A stretch of DNA of 64,000 bases from Odobenus rosmarus divergens (taxonomy: Eukaryota; Chordata; Mammalia; Carnivora; Odobenidae): the NCBI RefSeq assembly GCF_000321225.1, contig NW_004450585.1, positions 433,155 to 497,154 of the forward strand, given 5' to 3'. The notes under the pieces were generated by a model. It did no database searches. It saw only the letters and a program-made list of their open reading frames with translations, and was not told where the DNA came from. The position numbers and the translations under genes were made by a program. Position 1 is the first letter of the stretch; every line of letters starts with the position of its first letter. Of the stretch, positions 49,401-59,159 are shown piece by piece.

Positions 49401-52400
49401 AATAGACATTTTTCCAAAAAAGACATCAAGATGGCCAACAGACACATGAAGAGATGTTCAACATCATTAATCATCAGGGAAATGCAGATTGAAACCAGAA
49501 TATCACCTCACTCCTGTTAGAATGGCCATTATCAAAAAGACAAGAAATAAGTGTTGGTGAGGATGTGAGAAAAGGGAACCCTCACGCACTGTTGGCGGGT
49601 AAATTGGTGCAGCCACTGTGGGAAACTATAAGAGGTTCCTCAAAAAAATTAAAAATATAACTACCATATGATCCAGCAATTCCATTTCTGGTATTTATCT
49701 GAAGAAAATGAAGATGCTACTTTGAAAAGATATATGTACCCTCATGTTCACTGCAGCATTATTTATAACAGGCAAGATATGGAAACAACCTAAGTGTCCA
49801 TTGATGGGTAAATGGATAAAGAAATTGTGGTACACGCACACACACACACGAATTTTCAGCCATAAAAAAGAATGAACTCTTGTCATTTGAGACATGGACC
49901 TCAAGGGCATTACACTAAGACAGAGAAAGACAAATACCGTGTGATCTCATATGTGGAACCAAAAACAAACAAACCCTCAAACCCAAGTTCACAGATACAG
50001 AGAACAGATTGGTGGTTGCCAGAGGCAGAGAGTGGCGGGGCAGGAGAAATGGATAAAGGTAAAAAAGGTAAAAATTAAAAAATATTTTTTTTTAAGTTAA
50101 AAAAATAAGAATTCTCATCTTCATAGGGAAAGGGGAGAGGGAATGTAGGCCTTTTAGGGGACAGTAAATGACTTTTAGGGAAAATGAATGGGCTCTTAGA
50201 AGATTGGATGGGAGGTATGACAGTTTGTGATAAAGTTGGGGTGTGGTGTTGAGTTCCAGTCTCCTTTCCTGTGATGAGTCAATCGCCCCTGGTTGATGAA
50301 ACTCCTGGGAGGGGACTTATGAAACTGAGTTCCTTTTGGAGGATCTGTCTTTAGGTAGGTAAGAGGAGTTCAGAGAAAGCCTCTCTCTGCATTTGCTGTT
50401 TTTCAAATGCCTACAGCTCAAAAAAAAATCAACCTACCAACCCAAATTTCAGTGTGAGATAAATATGATGACCTAAAAATATTAAAAGATTTTTTTTTTT
50501 GACAGAGAGAGAGATAGCGAGAGCAGGAACACAAGCAGGGGGAGTGGGAGAGGGAGAAGCAGGCTTCCCGCAGAGCAGAGAGCCCGATGCGGGACTCAAT
50601 CCCAGGACCCTGGGATCATGACCTGAGCCGAAGGCAGACGCTTAACGACTGAGCCACCCAGGCGCCCTACATAAAATATTTAAAATCACATCATATTAGA
50701 CAATGCAGATTGAAGATCTAGTATAATTCAGAATGGTCTGATGCATACTGTATATATGTTTAGAAGTTTGTTTTTCTATTACAATTGTCAGGTCTTTTTA
50801 GTAAGGAGAAACCTATAGGAATAAGCATTTTTTTTTTTTAACAGAAAGCTTAAGAAATTTAAGATTACTTTTAGGGGCACCTGGGTGGCTCAGATGGTTA
50901 GGCATCTGCCTTCAGCCCAGGTCTTGATCCCCAGGGTCCTGGGATTGAGTCCCGTGTTGGGCTCCTAGCTCAGCGGGGAGTCTGCTTCTCCCTCTGCCTC
51001 TCTCCCCTGTTCATGCTCTCTGTCTCTCTCAAATGAATAAATAAAATCTTTAAAAAAAAAAAGAAATTTAGGATTACTTTTATATATCCCTAAGTTCTAG
51101 ATTCAATTATTGTTTGAAAATTTTTTTCAAAGTTTGTTTATTTATGTAATATCTACACCCAACATGGGGCTTGAACCCATGACCCCAAGATCAAGAGTTG
51201 CATGCATGTTCTTCCAAGTGAGCCAGCCTGGCACTCTTATCTTTGAATTATTTAATTTCGATTAGCCTAATGTGATTAATTAATTGTATGTTTGAAGAAA
51301 GTATATATAGAAATCATATACATGATTTGGGTTCTAAATTTATTTTTTCATAAATTTAGCTTCTTTTCTATATTATAATATAGCATAGTTTTGTACTATG
51401 TGTTGAACTCTGAAAAACTAAGCTAAATTTCACTTAGAGGGGCGCCTTGGTGGCTCAGTCAGTTAAGAGTCTGCCTTCAGCTCAGGTCATGATCTCGGGG
51501 TCCTGGGATCCAGCCCCGCATCAGGCTCCCTGTTCAACGGGGAGCTTGCTTCTCCCTCTCCATCTGTCCCACCCTCTGCTTGTGCTCTCTCTCTCTCTCA
51601 AATAAATAAAAATCTTTAAAAACATTTTTCACTTAGAAATAGTCTACCATTACTTCCTACCAATTCAGTGTGGTATTCTTTTTATAATTTCAAATAAATA
51701 AAGTTTTGATGTGAAAAATGTAACTATTTGAAACATAAAAGTTTTTGCTTAATAATAACAATCATCATAATAAATCACTCTTGCCACAGCTATAAAATAA
51801 ATTCTCTGGTTTATCTATACTCTTCTTTTGGATGTTGACACCTTAGAAACCCCACATCAATATCTGTTGAATATTGAAAATTATTTCTAGAGACCATGTG
51901 ATGGTCAATATAAACAACACACAACCAAGAAAAAATATATTAGAAATAATGATTGTTACTCCAGAGAGAAAATATTAGGAAGAACATTTGGTGTGCTTCC
52001 TTCTCAAGTGGGTACTTGGGTTTAGTGTGAACATTTTATGACTTCTAATGTAATCACTTTAATAAATATTTTGACTTTTTGAGAACCACTCACAGCAAAA
52101 TTTGAAAAGCAAGTGAACCACCATCCCAGTGAATAAAAGGTTAAAATGGAAATTTTAGATAAGGCAATGCATTTATTGCGTGAAGTGGTAAGTTTAATAT
52201 GAAAGGGGAATACCCTATACTAGCTTTCAGCTTCTCAAAGCTACTTGTCTTCTCAACCTCCATTACTACTCGATCACAGTACTTTCCCTTAAGTAGCCCA
52301 GTGAGTCCCCAGGTCCTCGGAGCTGTCACCTTCCCCAACCTCCCTCCTATTTAAAGCATCTTCTGTTGCTGGCAGCTGATTCATATTGACAAAGCACCTC

Positions 52401-54690
52401 CGTGTTTTCTGTTGTTCTTTGTAGGACCAGGATCAAGTAAAGGCCTTTACACAACCTGGCTATTACCCAGAAAGCTACTTAGAATCTTAGAGAGGTCAGA
52501 ACTCGGGAAAGATAGGACAGGAAGCGATAGATGAAAGTTCACTCACTTTGTGCCTCCACAAAGGTGTGCGAGTACAGCACTCAGCTGCAGTGTACGTGAC
52601 TTAGTAGGTCGGGTTTGGGACCCTGCTTCAAGCCTGCGTAAGTCTAAGCAGAGGCGAAGAGGAAGACGCGGACAACAATAAAGCTCGCAGAGTGAGACTT
52701 GAGGGGTACCTTCAGAGAATGAAGGTAGAGAGCAAGTTTTTGTCCTCGTGGAAATGTAGGAGACAAAGGACATTTTCAGTGTTATGGTTGGGGGGGGTCA
52801 CCGATTAAGTAACAAGCACTCACATTAGCAGCCTCAAGTCATTAAGAAGACAAGGATTGACAGTATTCTCTTTGGAAAGTCTTGGTTGAAAGATTAGAAA
52901 CCCATCCCGGCAACTGGAAGCAACCTAAATGTTCATACAGGAAATGGTTAAATTAATTATGAAGCATACCATGCAGCATTTACAAGGAAGGAGGCAGACC
53001 TACATTTAGTGACTTGGAGAGAGGTCCATATTGCTAAATGAGAAAGTCCCCTTTGAGATCTATATACACATAAGATACAATACTTAACGTTTTATAAATG
53101 TCCAGAAAAACATCTGGAAGGAAATAGAAAACTATTCCTGGGGAGTGGGATTGCATGGACAGGAATTCTGGGGCATAGGGGCACCAGGGTGGCTCAGTCA
53201 GTTAAGCGTCTGCCTTCGTCTCAGGTCATGATCCCAGGGTCCTGGGATCGAGCCCCACATCGGGCTCCCTGCTCAGCGGGGAGCCTGCTTCTCTCTCTCC
53301 CTCCGCTGCTCCCCCTGCTTGTGCTCTCATTTTCTCTCCCACTCTGTCAAGTAAATAAAATCTTAAAAAAAAAAAAAAAAGGAATTCTGGGGCATAAATT
53401 AAAAAACAGCAACACCTATATATTATATATGTAGTATTTTTATGTATACATTTATGCATACTCATAGAAAAGTGTTTAGAAGGATGTGTACCAAACCACA
53501 TTCAGAGAGGAGGGTGGACTATAGGCGGGTGTATAGAGGGGATCATAAGCTGTTCTTTATTGTCAGTTTGAATATAATGGGAATACAATAATGTATCACC
53601 AGAATTTTTTTAAGATTTTAAGTAATCTCTACACCCAACCTGGGGCTCCAGCTTACAACTCTGAGATCAAGGGTTGCATGCTCAACCAACTGAGCCAGCC
53701 AGGCACCCCACTAGTAAATTTTTTTTAAATGAAAAGCACCTTTTCTCTAACACTTTCTCCAACTCGCATAGAATAATTGCTTTTTCCATTGCAGTCTCAC
53801 GGGGCTGTGTGTGGTGACTGTTTACTTGTGTCTGTCTCTCCCCAAAATGGTGACGGGAACTGCAGAGGCTGTATCCCCAGCAGGAGGTCTGCATTTCTAG
53901 GTGCTCAATAAACAACAAATTTGCATAGAAAAAGCACATTTTAAACCACAGAGGATGTACCAAGAGTTCAAGTGGAATAACTGGGAGGGAGAGCTGGGGA
54001 CACAGTGTTAGGCCACAGTCTCTGCAGCTGCATCCACAAATGAAAATTGTGCTAAAGGAGAGGCAGCATGTAAAGCAAAAAGAAGGGACTGGAAGCCTGC
54101 TCTTGAGTAATACACCCAACGACTCCACTAACCTTCGTTTCTCTGGCTTGTTTTGCCGTCCGTAAAATTAGCAGTGGTACTTTAATAGCTCTAACGTGTT
54201 ATAATTCTAGATGACTGTTGCCATCAAGCTCTGAGCGCGGCTTCCTAGTGGGTCACAGGTGTAACTCGCAAAGCTGGGCTCATCCGTAGTCTCTCGGGCA
54301 GACACTGGCGGTTTTGCTCGCTCCTCTGAGTCGCCAACTGACTTCACTGGCCCAGTCAGGCACCGGTATCTCCATAAAAGCCTCCCCACGCGAGCTCCCT
54401 GGAGCAACGCTGGGCTCTCTCCCTGCGTCCCCCAAGAGCACCCCCAGATCCAAGTAGCCCAGAATCTGAAGGAAAGTAGGTGCTATCTTCCCAAGTGCCA
54501 AGAGTAATGAGTCTGATTTTTAACTGGAAGCCTCAAGAAGCGAGCACCCCCACCAATGCCATTCCTTCCCCGGGCCGGAAGTTAGGCACTCTCCCTTTCC
54601 CCAGGGACCGCCGAGCTCACCCCAGAGCGCAACCTCCGCGGACCCCAGGATCGCCCGGCGCGGACACCCGAACGGCCGCAGCGGCAGCAT
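43448..54690 (-). CDS. TSTD3: TSTD3, single-domain rhodanese, 4 coding exons, 158 aa
   Basis: Rhodanese-fold protein (thiosulfate sulfurtransferase-like), expected to carry sulfane sulfur on a catalytic cysteine; the physiological substrate is not clear from sequence. Coding exons on the minus strand: 54690-54621 (70 nt), 44238-44065 (174), 43965-43806 (160), 43520-43448 (73). All junctions are GT-AG and in phase, summing to 477 nt including TGA. The N terminus [20 protein letters not shown] is basic and acid-free until residue 19, which resembles a mitochondrial presequence (inference). The domain runs from about residue 40 ([12 protein letters not shown]) through [19 protein letters not shown], the CH2B-like loop [12 protein letters not shown] with catalytic Cys115, and [11 protein letters not shown] to the end GN. 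The start was chosen because it is the only ATG in the CpG island whose donor (GTGAGC) matches the phase of exon 2. Intron 1 is 10.4 kb. The gene is convergent with CCNC. Exons 2-4 are certain, exon 1 very likely. Confidence 0.93.
44703..44798 (+). mobile_element. Short old tRNA-type CAN SINE
   Basis: GAGGCACCTGGCTGGCTCC head, CTTGATCTCAGGGTTGTGAG and TTGGGCATAGAGATTACTT. Flanked by a perfect TTAAATAATTGGT duplication. Confidence 0.93.
44812..45665 (+). mobile_element. Old L1-like 3' region
   Basis: Same family as 24.5-26.0 kb. It shares the pattern 'ATGGGTCCACACTGATATA', a GGAACTGTCACAG motif, AATAAGGCCTGCGGATTAG and GTAATTGTACCATGTGAGA, then CTGCAACTTTTCTATAGGTC and an A-rich end. Diverged; family name uncertain. 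Confidence 0.5.
45690..46754 (+). mobile_element. Ancient L1M ORF2/3' fragment
   Basis: Sense L1-type sequence: AGTCCAGAAACAGACGCACA, AACCATCCTAAACATGGC, TGCAAGATATAAACAAAAT, ACGTTGTTGGGAGTGTG, CACAATTTTACTTTTAGGAA and AGCTGGAAGTCTATCCATAA in the usual order. The reading frame is destroyed. It is interrupted at its 3' side by a SINE. Confidence 0.7.
46755..46968 (-). mobile_element. SINEC (CAN SINE)
   Basis: AAAGATTTTATTTATTTATT to GAGCCACCCAGGCGCCCC. Flanking duplication ATAGTACTAAATTTA on both sides. Confidence 0.97.
47200..47815 (+). mobile_element. L1M 3' fragment
   Basis: Sense L1: GCTCATAGCAGCATTATTCA, CAATAGCCAAAAGGTGGAAA, CAACCCAAGTGTTCATTCAA, AATGGAATATTATTCTGCCA, AAGTAAGCCAGACACAAAAT and GCCACCAGACTGTACATTC, ending in an AAAAAAATAAAAA tail. 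No open frame remains. Confidence 0.85.
48755..48965 (+). mobile_element. MIR, near full length
   Basis: Sense MIR: GGAACGAGCAGGGATTTTAG, GGTTCAAATCCTGGCTTG, GGGCAGATTACTTAAACTCT and AAAACAGGAATAATATTACT. Confidence 0.9.
49060..49395 (+). mobile_element. Ancient L1 3' fragment
   Basis: GGTTAAATAAACTGTGGTAA, ACTATGGAATATATGCAGTG and GAAAAGTATGCATAATAGAT are old L1ME/L1MC-like 3' phrases. A younger L1 piece follows directly. Confidence 0.6.
49396..50090 (+). mobile_element. L1 ORF2 3' end and 3' UTR
   Basis: Sense L1 in good condition: GACATTTTTCCAAAAAAGAC, GACACATGAAGAGATGTTCA, TCACCTCACTCCTGTTAGAA, AACTACCATATGATCCAGCA, CAGCATTATTTATAACAGG, TGGTGGTTGCCAGAGGCAGA, then an A-rich tail. A short CACACACAC run sits inside (49836-49849). 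The reading frame is broken by stops and indels. Confidence 0.9.
50486..50668 (-). mobile_element. SINEC (CAN SINE)
   Basis: T run, GACAGAGAGAGAGATAGCGA, GAAGCAGGCTTCCCGC and GAGCCACCCAGGCGCCC. The usual AAGATTTTATTTATTT tail junction is reduced to a T run. Confidence 0.95.
50874..51060 (+). mobile_element. SINEC (CAN SINE)
   Basis: GGGGCACCTGGGTGGCTCAG to AATAAATAAAATC plus A tail. Long target-site duplications AGAAATTTAAGATTACTTTT and AGAAATTTAGGATTACTTTT. Confidence 0.97.
51117..51237 (-). mobile_element. Short old tRNA-type CAN SINE
   Basis: Reverse short form: TAATATCTACACCCAACATG, GGGCTTGAACCCATGACCCC, AAGATCAAGAGTTGCATGC and GAGCCAGCCTGGCACTC. Confidence 0.85.
51438..51625 (+). mobile_element. 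SINEC (CAN SINE)
   Basis: AGGGGCGCCTTGGTGGCTCAG-like head, GATCTCGGGGTCCTGGGATC, then CTCTCTCTCTCTCAAATAAA. Target-site duplication TTTCACTTAGA on both sides. Confidence 0.96.
52905..53605 (+). mobile_element. Ancient L1 3' fragment, split by a SINE
   Basis: CCCGGCAACTGGAAGCAACC, CTAAATGTTCATACAGGAAA and CATACCATGCAGCATTTACA, then beyond the SINE CAGAGAGGAGGGTGGACTAT. Sense-oriented old L1ME-like sequence that carries the 53178-53380 SINE inside. Confidence 0.6.
53178..53380 (+). mobile_element. SINEC (CAN SINE), young
   Basis: GGGGCACCAGGGTGGCTCAG to a 17-base A tail. Perfect target-site duplication GGAATTCTGGGGCATA (53162-53177 and 53381-53396). Confidence 0.97.
53605..53709 (-). mobile_element. 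Short old tRNA-type CAN SINE
   Basis: Reverse short form: GTAATCTCTACACCCAACCT, GGGGCTCCAGCTTACAACTC, AGATCAAGGGTTGCATGCTC and GAGCCAGCCAGGCACCCC. Confidence 0.88.
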
Positions 54691-54840
54691 CGTCGCCCAC
54701 TCGCGCCCACCGGGCCGCTGACTTCCTCCTCCCGCTCCTCCTTGTTCTCCGCCGCCCCGCCACCCGCGCCGGGCTCTTGAGCGCCCCCCGGCCGGACGCC
54801 GGCCGAAGCGGGGAGTGCTACAAGGAGTGATAGCTGAGGG
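54480..54840 (-). promoter_or_regulatory. TSTD3: TSTD3 CpG-island promoter and first exon
   Basis: CpG-dense block containing the TSTD3 ATG (54690) and exon 1. The 5' UTR should lie between the ATG and about 54830. An ETS-type GGCCGGAAG lies at 54574-54582, inside intron 1. No TATA box. The island ends abruptly against a truncated SINE at about 54845. Weaker CpG enrichment extends down to about 54240. Confidence 0.8.
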
Positions 54841-54844
54841 AACC

Positions 54845-55007
54845 GTGCTCAGGTCAGGATCCCCGGCTCCCTGCTCAGCGGGAAGCCTGCTTCTCCCTCT
54901 TCCTCTCCCTGCCTACTCCCCTGCTTGTGAGCGCTCGCTGTCTCTGTCAAACAAACAAACAAACAAACAAACAAACAAACAAACAAATAAATAAATAAAA
55001 TAAGATC
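54845..55007 (+). mobile_element. 5'-truncated SINEC next to TSTD3 promoter
   Basis: Starts inside the SINE body (CGTGCTCAGGTCAGGATCCC), continues GGCTCCCTGCTCAGCGGGAA and a CT-rich run, and ends in an expanded CAAA/TAAA tail. Its head is missing where it meets the TSTD3 CpG island. Confidence 0.9.
54948..54986. repeat. (CAAA)n microsatellite
   Basis: About nine CAAA units followed by TAAA units, grown from the tail of the truncated SINE. Likely length-variable, 250-300 bp upstream of the TSTD3 start codon. Confidence 0.93.
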
Positions 55008-55119
55008 TTGAACAAAGACCCTGCGAGTTGAGCTCGCTTTTTGTTTTGGATTATTATTTTTTAAGGAGAGACAAAGCTTAGAAGTGGAAAGTAGAAAATA
55101 TATCAAAGATGAAATTTAA

Positions 55120-55315
55120 AGATTTTTTTAAAAAAGATTTTGTTGATTTATTTTTGAGAGGGAAAAATTGAGCGGGGGCGGGGGGCGGTAGGGGCAGTGG
55201 AAGAAGCAGGCTCCCCATGGAGCAGGGAGCCTCAGGCGCTGCTCCATCCCAGGACACTGGGATCACGACCTGAGCGGAAGGCAGACGCTTAACCGGACTG
55301 AGCCACCCAGGTGCC
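55120..55315 (-). mobile_element. SINEC (CAN SINE)
   Basis: AAAAGATTTTGTTGATTTAT, a G-rich middle (GCGGGGGCGGGGGGCGG) and GAGCCACCCAGGTGCC. Flanks GAAATTTAAAGATT and GAAATTTAAATATT act as the target-site duplication. Confidence 0.94.
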
Positions 55316-55555
55316 GAAATTTAAATATTTAAAGTAAATAAATTTTTCCAACTTACTTTATAACAGGATTCTTGTAGATTAATTTAAAGCAAACTACATA
55401 GACGCTTTTCTAAGAACTGCTCTTAACTCCAATAGCTGGTACAACTAATGTCAGTATTAAAATAATCTCATGCTGTCATCTTTCCCCCACAACTTTGATA
55501 TTTGACTGTAACTGACCATAGCTTGTCAGAGTTAGGCCCAACTATTTTATAAAAT

Positions 55556-56376
55556 GTGTTAGTTTGCAACTGCTACTGTAACAAATTACCACAAATTTAC
55601 TGGCTTGGAGCAATATAAATTTATTATGTACAGTTCTGTAGACGTCAGCAAGCCTGTGTTCCTTCTGAAGGCTCTAGGGCAGAATTTCTTTTCTTGCCTT
55701 TTTCATCTACTAGAAGCTGCTGGCATTCCTTGGCTAGTGGTCCCCTTGCCCATCTTCAAAGCCAGCAGTTTAGCATCTTCAAATCTCTAACTCTGACTTC
55801 TGCTTCTGTTGTCACATCTCTAACTCTGACTTCTGCTTCTGTTGTCGCATCCCTTGCTCTGCCTCTGACCCTCTGCCTCCCTTTTATAAAGACCTTAGTG
55901 ATGGGTGCCTGGGTGGCTCAGTCATTAAGCGTCTGCCTTCGGCTCAGGTCATGATTCCAGGGTCCTGGGATCTAATCCCACGTCAGGCTCCCTGCCCCAC
56001 GGGAAGCCTGCTTCTCCCTCTCCCACTCCCCCTGCTTGTGTTCCCCCTCTCACTGTGTCTCTCTCTGTCAAATAAAAATCTTTAAAAAAAAGTGCTTTAG
56101 ACTAGACATCACAATTGTTGATTTAAAAAAGTTATTTATATATTCTTTTGTTTAAATGAATTACTGTTTTCAGTAGTTCTGTGGGGATAAAAAAATAAAA
56201 GACCTTAGTGATAACTTGGGCTACTTGGATGATCCAGGATAATTTCCCTCGCTCAAGATCCTTAATTTAATCATATTTGCAAAGTCCTTTTGCCATGTAA
56301 TTAGTGTAACATGATTACAGGTTCCAGGAATTAGAACACCTTTGTGGGCGGGGAGTGTTATTCAGCTTACCACATA
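55556..56376 (-). mobile_element. MLT1-type LTR interrupted by a SINE insertion
   Basis: Reverse old LTR: TGTGTTAGTTTGCAACTGCT, CCACAAATTTACTGGCTTG, a 33-bp imperfect tandem duplication with ACTTCTGCTTCTGTTGTC twice (55783-55850), then after the insertion GATGATCCAGGATAATTTCC, ATCATATTTGCAAAGTCC and TTATTCAGCTTACCACA. The LTR reads through once the 55903-56197 insert is ignored. Confidence 0.8.
55903..56197 (+). mobile_element. SINEC with ~100-bp 3' transduction
   Basis: A complete SINEC (GGGTGCCTGGGTGGCTCAG to AAATAAAAATCTTTAAAAAA, ending about 56092) is followed by about 100 bases of unrelated sequence (TGCTTTAGACTAGACATCAC ... CTGTGGGGAT) and a second A-rich tail. The target-site duplication AAAGACCTTAGTGAT lies before the SINE (55888-55902) and after the extra DNA (56198-56212). 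SINE and extra DNA therefore entered together, as expected from read-through of a source SINE. Confidence 0.9.
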
Positions 56377-56499
56377 AAGTTTATTATTACTGTGGTTCAT
56401 TTCCTTATTTTAAATGTATTCTCAATTTGGTCCCCCAATATAATGAAAGCTATATTTAACTGCAAATTAATTTATAATGGAAAATTTAAAAATTAATTT

Positions 56500-56652
56500 T
56501 TTTTAAAGATTTTATTTATTTATTCATGAAAGGCAGAGAGAGAGAGAGAGAGAGAGGCAGAGGGAGAAGCAGGCTCCCAAGGAGCAGGGACCCTGGGATC
56601 ATGACCTGAGCCGAAGGCAGACGCTTAACCATCTGAGCCACCCAGGCGCCCT
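56500..56652 (-). mobile_element. SINEC, internally deleted
   Basis: AAAGATTTTATTTATTTATT, a (GA)n run, GGAGCAGGGACCCTGGGATC (middle deleted) and GAGCCACCCAGGCGCCC. Target-site duplication AAAAATTAATTT on both sides. Confidence 0.95.
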
Positions 56653-56748
56653 AAAAATTAATTTCTAAATGGTATTATTAAAGTGTGTGTCCAAGGAATG
56701 ATTTAATTAAGCAGTTTAAAATTATTCAGTTTTCAAGAATTTATTCTA

Positions 56749-56934
56749 TTTTTTTTTAAAGATTTTATTTATTTGACAGAGAGCACAAGCAGGGGGAGCT
56801 GCAGGCAGAGGGAGAGGGGGAAGCAGGGTCCCTGCTGAGCAGGGAGCCTGATGTGGGGCTTGATCCCAGGACCCTGGGATCATGACCTGAGCTGAAGGCA
56901 AATGCTTAACTGACTGAGCCACCCAGGTGCCCCA
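56749..56934 (-). mobile_element. SINEC (CAN SINE)
   Basis: TTTTTTTTAAAGATTTTATT, GACAGAGAGCACAAGCAGG, GAGCCACCCAGGTGCCCC. About 100 bases right of another minus-oriented copy. Confidence 0.95.
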
Positions 56935-57779
56935 TTAGTTTTCAGTAATTTAATAATTAATAGCACCACTTCAAATTTCTATACCAGTGCCATCACTTAC
57001 AATTCTGTTTTTCCAAAATATTTGGAATTTTAGCTATAGTTTCTATATGATCTATTTTGTGGATTAACTTTGAATTAAAATGTCATTATATGTTGTAAAT
57101 TCACATACTCCCCATGGCATCCCCAAGCTGTCCTGAATACATCACAACCATAGGTAGCATGACAACAGGTATGGAAACAATGAAACAATGTGCTTGGCCT
57201 CAATAAATCACATTCAATTTGATTTATGCTTTTGCAAGAGCACAAATTATGAAACAATTCTTTTTCCAATGTTTGTGACTAAGTATTTGAGAAATATTTT
57301 TCTGCAGGATTTTTTATCTCAAAAGATGAATAGCTCCTCCCATAACTAGCACAGTGCCAGACTTGGTTTATTAGCAAAAAGTCTTGTCAAAAGAGAGTCT
57401 TGATTATTGTTCCTTGGACAAGTGTCCAAGTTCTTCTTTCAGAGAGACTCAGGAAGTCTTAAAGTGGGGTGAAAGGGAGAAAATAGTTAACTCTTCTGGG
57501 AAAGGTCTACTAATGCTGAGTTGATATGAATCATTAATTCTCAAACAACTCATTTTATTTCTTGGCATAATGCAAGTGAAAGGCAACTGGAAAGGAGAAG
57601 ACTTTCCCCATTTCTTTCTAAGTCCACATCAAGCCTCCATGTATTTGACAAATCAAATGAAAAATTAGGAAATGTATTGTTTTCCATGCAGCTTTTTTTT
57701 TTTTGAAAGAGTTTCTATCAAAACTTAAAATGAATATCTGTTGACTCAGGATTTCCATTGCTATCTACTAATGATATTT

Positions 57780-58020
57780 GCACAAGTAGGCAAAGATAAA
57801 GGGTACATCAACAGAAAACTGGGGGAAAAATGATACATCCATTCGCTGCAGTTTTAAGCAACTAGTCAAAAGAATGCGGCTAATCTAGAGTTATGTCCAA
57901 GATATTCTGTCAAGCGAAAAAAAAAAGTTGTAAAATAGGATGTAGACTGCTAGAAATCAAGATAGTTTTGGAATTTTATCATTTCCAAGAAAAATTTTAT
58001 GGTGTTTGCATAATTACTAA
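57780..58020 (+). mobile_element. Ancient L1 3' fragment
   Basis: AAACTGGGGGAAAAATGATA, CATCCATTCGCTGCAGTT and AGTTATGTCCAAGATATTCT, a sense old L1ME-like fragment. Confidence 0.5.
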
Positions 58021-58027
58021 ATTTCTT

Positions 58028-58201
58028 TTTTTTAAGATTTTATTTATTTGAGAGAGAGCGAGCACAAATGGGGAGAGGGGTAGAGGGAGAGGGAGAAGCA
58101 GATTCTCCACTGAGCGGGGAGCCTGAGGCAGGGCTTGATCCCAGGACTCTGGGATCCTGACCTGAGGGGAAGGTAGAGGCTTAACCTACCCAGGTGCCCC
58201 T
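58028..58201 (-). mobile_element. SINEC, head damaged
   Basis: AAGATTTTATTTATTTGAGA to CCTACCCAGGTGCCCC. The ACTGAGCCAC segment of the tRNA-like head is deleted, removing part of the pol III promoter region. Confidence 0.93.
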
Positions 58202-59159
58202 AATTCTTAAATTTCTATGTTCTAATTCAGTCTGTCTTTTTAGTCCAGTATATGATACATTTTTAAAAATCCCATTTACAGCAATGCTATTTAGTATGGA
58301 AATTAGATTTGTTCAGGTTTGCATATCTTTTTTTCCTCCATGTTCTGTTTCAAATCTGATGTTAAAATAAATGAAAACTTTTGATTTGTGATGTAAACAG
58401 TTTTGACTTAACAATTACACCACAATACGACCTATTCTTATTTGGGGAATTTTTTTTCCCCTAAAGAAAAAAATAGGGAAAAAAAATTTTTCCGTAAAGA
58501 AAAAAATTCGCCTACTCCAAAACATTACTTATCCCTATATCTAGCACAGTAACTGGCATATTTGTAGTTATATTTGTTGAATGAATGGTTTCCATAAATA
58601 CAATGTAAACACCTAATGACCTCCTTTGCCAAGTTCTGTACATAGAAATAATGCTATTTCACAAGAAATGAATTAGAGATTTTACTGGAAAATCAGAGTT
58701 TTTGGTTTATCTCTGGTATCTTGGACTCTTAATCCAAGGTTCTATCATAAGGCCACCTGCCTCCTGGCTGAAGAGTTGTGGAAGATTACAAAGCTTGTAG
58801 GACTTACCCGTAATGAGAGTTGATGTTTGCAATATCATTAAAATATTTTCAAACCATTTTTACTAAACATATGAGTGTGCAGACCACTTTAACGGATAAT
58901 CGAGCTTCGAAGAGGTATAGGTCAAGAAATTTCCTGTCTAGTAAGTAAGCGAGGACAGGTAAGCCAATAATGAAAAATATGCAAGATTACATGACAAATG
59001 TCAGATGTGACTTTACTGCACAGAAGAATGGGACAGAGGGAAGTCGGAAGCTATCCCTTCAGGCCCTCACCAACAAGTGGGACTTAAGCCCGACTCCGGG
59101 TAGACCTGAGTTGCGTACTCCAGGACACTATTCGGACAATAGTCTTGAGTCTTCTCCCA

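Larger units (their letters stand above)
44239..54620 (-). other. TSTD3 intron 1
   Basis: A 10.4-kb intron, GTGAGC to TTCCAG. It is packed with old L1 pieces (45.7-47.8, 49.1-50.1, 52.9-53.6 kb) and CAN SINEs in both orientations. Unnamed stretches remain at 47.9-48.7 and 51.7-52.9 kb. A 148-codon minus-strand open frame at 53682-54128 runs into a SINE and has no coding character. Confidence 0.75.

Noticed and set aside
52540..52780. Moderately GC-rich block with a 76-codon minus-strand open frame in TSTD3 intron 1
   Set aside because: No exon fits the phase of TSTD3 exon 2 better than the CpG-island exon, and the frame resembles no known protein.
53682..54128. 148-codon minus-strand open frame in TSTD3 intron 1
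   Set aside because: Its C-terminal end is translated SINE head sequence and no family resemblance or splice context supports it.
58443..58512. A/T-rich palindromic-looking stretch with AAAGAAAAAAAT repeated
   Set aside because: Low-complexity homopolymer runs produce such symmetry by chance; no hairpin comparable to the 40.58-kb one.
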